From: an uncultured Treponema sp.
GTDB taxonomy: Bacteria; Spirochaetota; Spirochaetia; Treponematales; Treponemataceae
Length of the DNA stretch: 7,879 nucleotides
Direction of reading: 5' to 3'
Assembly: GCA_947165795.1 (NCBI GenBank)
Contig: CAMVBP010000090.1
Span: 1 to 7,879, forward strand
Shown here: positions 1-6,056 of the stretch, in pieces
Layout: every line of letters starts with the position of its first letter
Numbering within the stretch: the first letter of the stretch is position 1
Position numbers and translations under genes: made by a program
The notes under the pieces: generated by a model
The model's input: only the letters and a program-made list of their open reading frames with translations
What the model was told of the DNA's origin: nothing
Databases searched by the model: none

Positions 1-1
1 T

Positions 2-2590
2 TTTGATACAATCAGGACTGCAGACGGAGCAATTGCAGTAATTGAATTTCACGATTACACAAAAATTGAACTTACAGATAATACAATGCTTCAGATTTCG
101 CTTAGAGAGGACGGAAGTTTGAATGTCGCTGTAGGCGGCGGAAACATTACTGTAGATACAACGGCAACAAGCAATAAATCTTCTGTAAATCTTTCCATGC
201 AGGACGGTTCTGTAGTTAAGCTCGACTCGGGAAGTAAGCTTTCTGCAACTTCTGGCGCGGACATTTCTTCAAGCATAACTGTACAGGCAGGAAACGCTAT
301 TGTTGCAAATGCAATGGGCGAGAGTCAGACATTATCCGGCGGAGAGTCTGTAAGCATAGAAGAAAACGGACAGATTCAAAAACAAAAAGTTACGGTTACT
401 TCTGTTTCCAAGAATTTAAAAGTGTTTAAGATTGATGAAAAAACTGAACCTGTAAGAATTGAGTGGAACACTGTAGAACAGGCTGGAGAGAATACAAAGG
501 TTCGTGTTGAAATTTCTACGGACAAGGATTTTAATCAAATTGTAGAAACCTATACAGCCGAAGGTTCTTCTTCCATAGAAATTGAACCTTCAGAAGAAAG
601 AATTTACTGGAGGGTTTTTGCAGAAGACGAAGAAGAAAAGGCTGTTGCCGGACGCATTCAGGTTGTAGACGTAGCAGACACCGTGCTTAATTCACCGATT
701 AATAATTCCGTTTTCAAATACAGAAAAAATTATCCTTCAATTCTTTTTAGCTGGACCGACAGCGATTATGCTGATTACTATAGAATAGAAGTTTCTTCAA
801 CCGCAGACTTTTCTCAGAAAATAATTCAGGAAGATGTAAATCAGAATTCTTTTATTACTTCTTCGCTTGGAAAAGGAAATTACTTCTGGCGCGTTACACC
901 ATATTATTCAACAAATTCACTCGGCTTTATTTCTCCTTCAGAAACTTATGGATTAGTAATAGAAGAAAACGAAAAGATTACGCCGCCTTCACTTATGGCT
1001 CCTGCAAACGGTGCAAAAATTACTTTAGGCGAAGCCGCTCAGAATGTAGTTTTTGCATGGAAGTCCGATGTAAAAAAAGCAGCCTATAACGTACAGATTT
1101 CTTCTTCAGAAAATTTTGAAAATACACTTTACCAGTGGAGTACAAATCAGGTTTCTTCAATTCAGAATTTCTCTATTTCAAGTTTGCCGGCCGGCAGTTA
1201 TTTCTGGAGGGTTACAAGAAATTCAGAAGACGACGACGGCGAAGTTTCTTCTACGGCAGGAAGATTTAATATTGTAAAATACATTCCGGGCGAAAACAGA
1301 CTCGTTTATCCGCCGGATAATTATCTTGTAGAAAAGAATTCACTTTCAAAACTTTCATTTAACTGGAAGATTGCAAATGAATATAAAGAAGTTCAGAAAG
1401 CTGCAGTAATTCAGATTGCTCATAACGAAAGTTTTACTCAGATAGAAAAAGAAATAGAAACTAATGAAACTCAAATTTCTAATCTTAAGCTTGATAAAGG
1501 CGATTACTACTGGCGCGTTGCTGTAAAAACAGCAGATGGTATAAGCGGTTATTCTGCAAGCCGAACCTTTACTGTCCTTGATGAACTTGGAAAAACTAAA
1601 TTTATTACGCCTGCAGCTTCTTCAAAAAATGTTATTGGCGAAAATGCCAGTGTTTTAATTTCCTGGGCTAAGGTAGAAAATGCAGATTATTATAAATGTC
1701 TTGTAACAGATGCAGAAGGAAAGTCAGTTTATAAATCAGACAGACTCGCAGAAAATTCCGTAAGAGTTTCTTTAAAAACTTCGCCAGATAAAACTAAGTA
1801 TACTTCGTATAAAGTAAGTGTAACTCCATACAGCGACGAAACAGATTTTATTTCTGCAAGAGAAGGTGAGAGCGAAACAATTACATTTGAAGTAAGAAAT
1901 CCAAATCCGGTTAAGTTAGTTTCGCCTTTGAACGATACTTCTTTTGACGGACTGACCGCTTTGCGAACTCCTGTAAAGCTTTCTTTCCAGAACGGAGATT
2001 CGCCTGTAAGAACAACAGTAATTCTTCAAAAGCAGAATGCAAACGGAACCTGGAAGACTGTTGAAAGCTTTGTAAATCCAGGAAACACAGTTGAGCTTGC
2101 AAGACTTACCGAAGGCCGCTACCAGTGGACAGTTAATGCTTCTAATGCTCAGGGGCTTCCGCTTGACGCTAAAGAATATGGAACATTTGTTGTAAAGGCT
2201 GTTCCTTTGTTAGCTTCGGCTAATTTGAATAGCCCGGAACATAACAAGAAAATTGATTCAGCATATCTGCGCAAAAACAGAAATATTACATTCAACTGGG
2301 ATAAGGTTAATGGCGCAACCGATTATGAATTTGTATTGTATCAGGTTTTGAGCGATGGTTCGTATAAAAATATTTATTCACAGTCAATGCTTAAAACTAC
2401 AGAAGTTAAAATAAAAGATTTGTCTATTTTTGATCTGGGAACTTTTGAGTGGCGCGTAACTGCTTATGCACGTGCAAAGGACGGTTATCTTGAACAGAAG
2501 GGAACAATTTCTTCTTCAAGATTTACGATTGAATTTGCATTGCCTAAAAAAGTTGAAACTATAAAACCGGGAACCATGTACGGAGATTGA
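2..2590 (+). CDS. FecR-domain protein with about seven fibronectin III-like modules (5' partial)
   Basis: The reading frame is open from base 2, so the true start and probable signal peptide lie before the window; 862 residues are visible. Residues 1 to about 123 look like a FecR domain: short beta-strands with the pattern T-x-D-G-A-I-A-V-I-E-F and later G-G-E-S-V-S-I near residue 118. The rest is a chain of about seven fibronectin III-like modules. Six end in a G-x-Y-x-W-R-V type motif (near residues 201, 294, 400, 502, 707 and 815), and a degenerate one near 605 reads Y-K-V-S-V-T-P-Y. FecR domains are known from TonB-dependent signalling and also from stand-alone envelope proteins. No sigma-factor gene is visible here, so a structural or peptidoglycan- or ligand-binding role in the periplasm is the more likely inference. 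The stop is 5 bases before the next gene's ATG, which suggests co-transcription. The architecture is fairly certain; the function is unknown. Confidence 0.85.
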   Translation, partial: FDTIRTADGAIAVIEFHDYTKIELTDNTMLQISLREDGSLNVAVGGGNITVDTTATSNKSSVNLSMQDGSVVKLDSGSKLSATSGADISSSITVQAGNAIVANAMGESQTLSGGESVSIEENGQIQKQKVTVTSVSKNLKVFKIDEKTEPVRIEWNTVEQAGENTKVRVEISTDKDFNQIVETYTAEGSSSIEIEPSEERIYWRVFAEDEEEKAVAGRIQVVDVADTVLNSPINNSVFKYRKNYPSILFSWTDSDYADYYRIEVSSTADFSQKIIQEDVNQNSFITSSLGKGNYFWRVTPYYSTNSLGFISPSETYGLVIEENEKITPPSLMAPANGAKITLGEAAQNVVFAWKSDVKKAAYNVQISSSENFENTLYQWSTNQVSSIQNFSISSLPAGSYFWRVTRNSEDDDGEVSSTAGRFNIVKYIPGENRLVYPPDNYLVEKNSLSKLSFNWKIANEYKEVQKAAVIQIAHNESFTQIEKEIETNETQISNLKLDKGDYYWRVAVKTADGISGYSASRTFTVLDELGKTKFITPAASSKNVIGENASVLISWAKVENADYYKCLVTDAEGKSVYKSDRLAENSVRVSLKTSPDKTKYTSYKVSVTPYSDETDFISAREGESETITFEVRNPNPVKLVSPLNDTSFDGLTALRTPVKLSFQNGDSPVRTTVILQKQNANGTWKTVESFVNPGNTVELARLTEGRYQWTVNASNAQGLPLDAKEYGTFVVKAVPLLASANLNSPEHNKKIDSAYLRKNRNITFNWDKVNGATDYEFVLYQVLSDGSYKNIYSQSMLKTTEVKIKDLSIFDLGTFEWRVTAYARAKDGYLEQKGTISSSRFTIEFALPKKVETIKPGTMYGD
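2582..2585 (+). promoter_or_regulatory. Ribosome binding site for the gene starting at 2596
   Basis: GGAG lies inside the end of the FecR gene, 10 bases before the ATG at 2596. A TTG at 2587, overlapping the upstream stop, would be only one base from this site. The site therefore favours the ATG, which also directly precedes a good signal peptide. Confidence 0.55.
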
Positions 2591-2595
2591 TATTG

Positions 2596-3045
2596 ATGAA
2601 GACAAGTATATTTCCGTACAAAAAAATATTTTTCTCAATTTTGATTTTTATCATGTTTTCTTATGTTTCTGTAAAAAATGGAAATTCAAATCTGTATGCT
2701 CAGGAAAAACATTTTGAACAGAAGCTTGAATGGAAAGAAGATGCAAATGCTTTTGAATACAAAGTTGAAGTAAAAAATCTTTCAGACGGAAAAATAACTT
2801 CTTATACAACTTCTGAAAATTTTATGGATTTGAATCTTCCTGCAGGAAATTATCAGTACAGAATTACTGTTTATGATTTTCTTGGACGCGCAAGTGACGT
2901 AAGCAGCTGGCAGGGGTTTGAAATTACAAAGGCAAGTGTTCCGACAATTCAGAATATAGAAAAGGCAATGGATGTTGTAGTTGACGATGCAAAAAAATTA
3001 CGATTCCAATTGAAATTGATTCTGTTTCTAATGATTCAACTGTAA
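2596..3045 (+). CDS. N-terminal part of the split gene: secreted Fn3-like protein
   Basis: Read without a shift, this frame gives 149 residues. Residues 1-35 form a signal peptide: K2, K9 and K10, then a hydrophobic stretch from about I11 to V26, with a possible cut after L-Y-A35. The hydrophobic core is followed by a polar stretch, so cleavage at 35 is a guess; there is no lipobox Cys. Residues about 37-120 form one fibronectin III-like module with G84-N-Y-Q-Y-R-I90, matching the G-x-Y-x-W-R-V motif repeated in the FecR protein just upstream. The last 15 residues (after K134) are hydrophobic and Leu-rich (L-R-F-Q-L-K-L-I-L-F-L-M-I) and look like out-of-frame translation, not a natural C-terminus. 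The other frame there reads as a normal beta-rich domain. The ATG at 2596 was preferred over TTG 2587 because of GGAG at 2582. Confidence 0.7.
   Translation: MKTSIFPYKKIFFSILIFIMFSYVSVKNGNSNLYAQEKHFEQKLEWKEDANAFEYKVEVKNLSDGKITSYTTSENFMDLNLPAGNYQYRITVYDFLGRASDVSSWQGFEITKASVPTIQNIEKAMDVVVDDAKKLRFQLKLILFLMIQL
2991..2997 (+). other. A7 frameshift site
   Basis: Seven A follow GC, so the zero frame reads GCA AAA AAA TTA: an A-AAA-AAA heptamer in the phase used for -1 slipping. After the run, the zero frame meets a stop within 48 bases, while the -1 frame continues for 440 codons. No strong upstream Shine-Dalgarno-like stimulator and no strong downstream stem-loop are visible; only a weak 4-bp CAAT/ATTG pairing lies nearby. 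Confidence 0.6.
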
Positions 3046-4319
3046 CGTTAATTAATACAAAAACTAATGAAAAAGTTGAAGGAAAGATTCTTGTAGATAA
3101 GGCAGTTACTTCCGGAAAAGGAGAAGTAAACAGTGCAACAAGAATAGAAATTCCTGAGATTAACGACGGTGAATGGAAGATTGTCGTAGAAAACCCGAGC
3201 GGACTTACAACAGAATCTGGCTCAATAGAAATTAAGACTAAAGACATAGCAGATATAAGGGCAGAAGAAGAAGCTGCAAGACTTGAAGCTGCCCGTAAAG
3301 CTGAGGAAGAGCGCCTTGCAAGAGAGGAAGCCGCCCGTAAAGCTGAGGAAGAGCGCCTTGCAAGAGAGGAAGCCGCCCGCAAAGCTGAGGAAGAGCGCCT
3401 TGCAAAAGAAGAGGCAGCCCGCAAAGCAGAAGAGGAACGGCTTGCAAAAGAACAGGCTGAGCAGGCAGAAAAAGAACGCCTTGCAAGAGAAGAAGCTGCC
3501 CGTAAAGCTGAGGAAGACCGCCTAGCAAAAGAAGAGGCGGCCCGCAAAGCTGAGGAAGAACGGCTTGCAAAAGAAGAAGCAGAACGCAGACTTCAGGAAG
3601 AACAGGCAAGAATCGCAAGACAGGAAAATGAAGATACAACAGAAGAAGATGTGCCGCTGGAAATTTCCATGTCTGTTGAAGAAAACGATTATTACGAAAG
3701 CGAAGAGGAAGCAAAGAAAAAAAGACGTGCGCTCGGCATAGATGTAAAGATTGGAGCCGCTGCAATGCTTAATCTTTTTAATGATGATATATTATCTTTA
3801 AAAACAGAACAGTTATTTTTTCAAGACGCCCTGCCAAAAGAAATTTTCCTTGTTCCTCAGATTTCTTTATCCATCGTTCCGAATTTTACATGGCTTATTA
3901 AACCTGGAATTGAATTTTCTGCAGAAGGCGGATTTTTCTCCAGCAGACACGAATTTGAAGATTATGGAACAGGCGAAACTTATGTAGGCTTAATTCATGA
4001 ATTTACATATGAAATGATACAGGCAAGTTTAATCGGACAGCTTAGAATAGTTCCGGACAAATTCTTTTTGAATTTAAAGGCAGGAGGAGGTTTGCTCCTT
4101 ACTTCTGTTTACACAACTTATAGAGGAGATTATTCTTCGGGCCGTCAGGGAACGGATTATCACTTTATGTATCCGAAAATTAATGCCGGAATTTCATTTG
4201 AATGGATCCCATTAAAACACCTTGTTATTGAACTTGGAACGGATTATAATATGGTAATAAGTAAAAAAGTTTCTTCAAGTAATATTTGTCCTTATTTAAT
4301 TATGGGGGTAAGATTCTGA
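2997..4319 (+). CDS. C-terminal part of the split gene: coiled coil plus barrel-like outer membrane domain
   Basis: This frame has no convincing start of its own. The first start-like codon after the coiled coil is GTG 3651, which has no good ribosome site and would cut off everything before the acidic linker, so the piece is best read as a continuation from 2596. It encodes a beta-rich segment (about 2997-3240) and then a TolA-like Ala/Glu/Arg/Lys coiled coil (about 3261-3630). An acidic linker and a K-K-K-R-R stretch follow (to about 3731). A roughly 195-residue domain from 3735 has alternating hydrophobic strands, Gly and aromatic residues, and a final Y-L-I-M-G-V-R-F. A terminal Phe after a strand is the usual outer-membrane barrel signal. 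The size would suit a small, roughly 8-stranded barrel, though that number is inferred. The stop overlaps the possible CTG start of the next gene. Confidence 0.7.
   Translation: MTIPIEIDSVSNDSTVTLINTKTNEKVEGKILVDKAVTSGKGEVNSATRIEIPEINDGEWKIVVENPSGLTTESGSIEIKTKDIADIRAEEEAARLEAARKAEEERLAREEAARKAEEERLAREEAARKAEEERLAKEEAARKAEEERLAKEQAEQAEKERLAREEAARKAEEDRLAKEEAARKAEEERLAKEEAERRLQEEQARIARQENEDTTEEDVPLEISMSVEENDYYESEEEAKKKRRALGIDVKIGAAAMLNLFNDDILSLKTEQLFFQDALPKEIFLVPQISLSIVPNFTWLIKPGIEFSAEGGFFSSRHEFEDYGTGETYVGLIHEFTYEMIQASLIGQLRIVPDKFFLNLKAGGGLLLTSVYTTYRGDYSSGRQGTDYHFMYPKINAGISFEWIPLKHLVIELGTDYNMVISKKVSSSNICPYLIMGVRF
3288..3578 (+). repeat. 42-bp in-frame tandem repeat encoding coiled-coil units
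   Basis: There are six 42-bp units of A-A-R-K-A-E-E-E-R-L-A-(R/K)-E-(E/Q): four in a row from 3288 to 3455 and two more at 3495-3578. A degenerate 39-bp unit (3456-3494) separates the two blocks. Units 1 and 2 differ at one base; later units differ at several. Unit 1 is about 57% G+C, richer than the surrounding sequence. The 14-residue period (two heptads) fits a continuous alpha-helical coiled coil. Near-identical units can gain or lose copies by slippage or recombination without breaking the frame. Confidence 0.9.
4304..4308 (+). promoter_or_regulatory. Possible ribosome binding site for an upstream CTG start of the first lipoprotein
   Basis: GGGGG lies 7 bases before CTG 4316, which is in frame with the lipoprotein and overlaps the preceding stop as CTGA. 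The run also encodes part of the preceding protein (Met-Gly-Val), so it may be coincidental. Confidence 0.3.
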
Positions 4320-4360
4320 GAGCAGTTTTTTTACGAAAATGTATAAACTTTCTAAGGTTT

Positions 4361-6040
4361 ATGCATAAGAACATGTTTATTTTTCTCATTGCTTTTGCAG
4401 CCGTTTCCTGTTCTACAGAATATGAATTCGACGGTGACATTAAAGAAGCACTGGAAGAGGATTTTACTACAACCGTATATTTTATAAAGGATTTGAATGT
4501 TACAGATTTGAATTCTTCTTCTGTATTCCGCCGTTCCTATAAAATGGGAAAAAAATATTCTTCCGGCGATTTACCAGCTTTTACAGATTCAGACGTATGG
4601 GATATGTATCCGGGCTATGATTTAGGCGGCTGGAAATTTGCAGGCATTGTAGACAGTAATAAAAATATTGAGCTTGCTTCAGCAGGTACTAATAGCGATG
4701 CAGAAAATTTTGATAAGAAACGAATCTCTTATGATGAAAACGGATATGTTTCTTCATTCACTGTGCCACCGCAATCAATTTGTTTTTACGGAGACGGTTA
4801 TACAGTTTCCAGCAGAACTCCATACAGTATTGTACTTTATAAAGAAAGATTGAACCCGGCTTCGCCTTATGTATATACACCAAAAGAATATGACTATTAT
4901 ACAACCTTAGGTTCTCAGGGAACTACCGGTAACTTTACAAATGCTGCTTCTTTAGTTCCGACTCTGCCTGGTTTTGAAGTTCCTGTTTTGGGTACAGATT
5001 TTAATGAAGATTATGTTAATCCAAACGGAAGCACTGCAATCAGCGTACAGTATAAGAGAAAAACAAATATCAGTTTTACCGTTGCGGATACGATAACTAC
5101 TTATTCAGAAAACTACGGACCGGGCGTATTTGAACAGCCTGTAACATTGCAGCCTTCTCCTGCAAGAACCGGTTATACAATTTCTTCGTGGACGCGTACA
5201 GATTCGGGCGGCGTGGCAAGTACGGTTTCGAGTCTGCCTTCAGTTATGCCGCCGGAAAATTATACATATAATCCAATCTGGCAGGCATTGAGCGTTCAAT
5301 ATACAGTTAATCATAAACTGCAGGATACAAATTTAACTACTTATACTTTAGATTATTCACAAACGTTATATGGTGAGACCGATTCAGAAACTAATGCTCT
5401 TCCAAGAAGTTATTCAGGCTTTACTGCACAAACTCCAGTTCAGGCAAATATTTCTGGAGACGAAACTACAGTCGTACATATTTATTATGACAGAAATTCT
5501 TATACATTAAACTTATATGGAAATGGTGGTTCAAATTCCATGGGTAGTGTTCATGTTTCAAATCCTTGCATTTACGGTGTAGAAACTGCACTTCCTACAA
5601 ATTTATTTACACGTACAGGCTATTCATTTGAAGGCTGGGCAACAACAGAGGCAAGAGCAGATGCAGGAACTGTAGATTATGCTGAAGGGGCAGATTATAC
5701 AATTGGAGCAGCCAATGCTTCCTTATATGCAGTATGGCTTGCTAATCAGGTTTCAATTTCTATTTTAGTTCCTGATTCTGATGGAGTTGGAATTACCAGT
5801 TCCGAAACTGGAAGTGTTATTACATTTACAGCAAGTTTGCCGTATGGAGCTGCATATACAGATTATACATATGCCTGGATTTATCCTGGTTCAGGAATGT
5901 CCAGTCCTTTATCTACAAATTATTACTGGCAGATTGATAAATCAACATTAGCAGCAGGTACTTACCAGATTACGCTCATTGCGACAGAAACCGCATCCGG
6001 AGTACCTTCAGGCGGAACAATTCAGATAGATGTAAATTAA
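4361..6040 (+). CDS. Lipoprotein with InlB B-repeat-like, MucBP-like and PKD-like modules
   Basis: From ATG 4361 the product is 559 residues. It begins with a short lipoprotein signal: M-H-K-N, a hydrophobic core, then A-A-V-S-C17. This lipobox is relaxed, as is common in spirochaetes, so the mature protein is probably lipid-anchored at Cys17. A B-repeat-like fragment with Y86-D-L-G-G-W-K-F93 follows. Next come a B-repeat-like module at about 236-308 (G271-Y-T-I-S-S-W277), a MucBP-like module at about 312-379 ending Y-Y-D-R-N, and a clear B-repeat at about 381-459 (G420-Y-S-F-E-G-W426, ending A-V-W459). A PKD-like beta-sandwich fills about 463-559 (Y-A-W-I-Y-P, then G-T-Y-Q-I-T-L). In other bacteria such modules occur in surface and adhesion proteins; the ligand here is unknown. 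The start is uncertain: AAGG at 4354 is only 3 bases from this ATG, ATG 4373 would leave almost no positive n-region, and CTG 4316 has better ribosome-site spacing and would place the Cys at 32. Confidence 0.8.
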   Translation: MHKNMFIFLIAFAAVSCSTEYEFDGDIKEALEEDFTTTVYFIKDLNVTDLNSSSVFRRSYKMGKKYSSGDLPAFTDSDVWDMYPGYDLGGWKFAGIVDSNKNIELASAGTNSDAENFDKKRISYDENGYVSSFTVPPQSICFYGDGYTVSSRTPYSIVLYKERLNPASPYVYTPKEYDYYTTLGSQGTTGNFTNAASLVPTLPGFEVPVLGTDFNEDYVNPNGSTAISVQYKRKTNISFTVADTITTYSENYGPGVFEQPVTLQPSPARTGYTISSWTRTDSGGVASTVSSLPSVMPPENYTYNPIWQALSVQYTVNHKLQDTNLTTYTLDYSQTLYGETDSETNALPRSYSGFTAQTPVQANISGDETTVVHIYYDRNSYTLNLYGNGGSNSMGSVHVSNPCIYGVETALPTNLFTRTGYSFEGWATTEARADAGTVDYAEGADYTIGAANASLYAVWLANQVSISILVPDSDGVGITSSETGSVITFTASLPYGAAYTDYTYAWIYPGSGMSSPLSTNYYWQIDKSTLAAGTYQITLIATETASGVPSGGTIQIDVN

Positions 6041-6050
6041 GAGAGAGGAG
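6041..6050 (+). promoter_or_regulatory. Strong ribosome binding site for the second lipoprotein
   Basis: The purine-rich GAGAGAGGAG fills most of the 16-base gap between the two lipoprotein genes. Its GGAG core ends 6 bases before ATG 6057. This is the best ribosome site in the window and fixes the start. Confidence 0.85.
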
Positions 6051-6056
6051 AATTTT

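Larger units (their letters stand above)
2596..4319 (+). pseudogene. Frameshifted gene: signal peptide, Fn3-like domain, coiled coil, beta-barrel-like envelope protein
   Basis: Two adjacent open frames read as one gene interrupted by a -1 shift. The first frame runs from ATG 2596 to a stop at 3043-3045. The second is closed upstream by a TGA at 2982-2984 and stays open to the TGA at 4317-4319. The only obvious junction in the shared stretch is the A7 run at 2991-2997. One extra A, or a -1 slip, gives a continuous 574-residue protein. Its order is: signal peptide (1-35), Fn3-like domain (about 37-120), beta-rich linker domain (about 135-215), coiled coil (about 223-345), acidic linker, and barrel-like domain (381-574) ending G-V-R-F. 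The protein resembles an outer-membrane protein with a rod-like periplasmic or surface arm. The break may be a sequencing error, a real mutation, phase variation or recoding; the sequence alone does not decide. Confidence 0.75.

Noticed and set aside
91..276. Short minus-strand open frames at 91-276, 1911-2102, 6906-7100 and 7448-7708
   Set aside because: Each lies fully within a well-supported plus-strand gene and shows no recognisable domain.
2587..2595. TTG start at 2587 for the second gene
   Set aside because: GGAG would be one base away. ATG 2596 has workable spacing and directly precedes the signal peptide.
2991..2997. Firm call of programmed ribosomal frameshifting
   Set aside because: The heptamer phase fits, but no convincing stimulators are seen and the same heptamer occurs in intact neighbouring genes. 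It is kept only as one of several explanations.
3283..3525. Small plus-strand open frame inside the repeats
   Set aside because: It is a Lys-rich out-of-frame reading of the same repeats; the coiled-coil frame is clearly the real one.
3288..3578. CRISPR array
   Set aside because: The units are directly adjacent with no spacers, and they are in frame and coding.
2924..3765. Long minus-strand open frames across the coiled-coil region (2924-3547 and 3238-3765)
   Set aside because: They mirror the low-complexity 42-bp repeats of the plus-strand gene. Their proteins are Ser/Ala/Arg-rich or Leu/Pro-rich repeats with no domain, and no ribosome site was seen.
4668..4853. Short plus-strand open frame inside the first lipoprotein
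   Set aside because: It is out of frame within a continuous, domain-bearing gene and has no features of its own.
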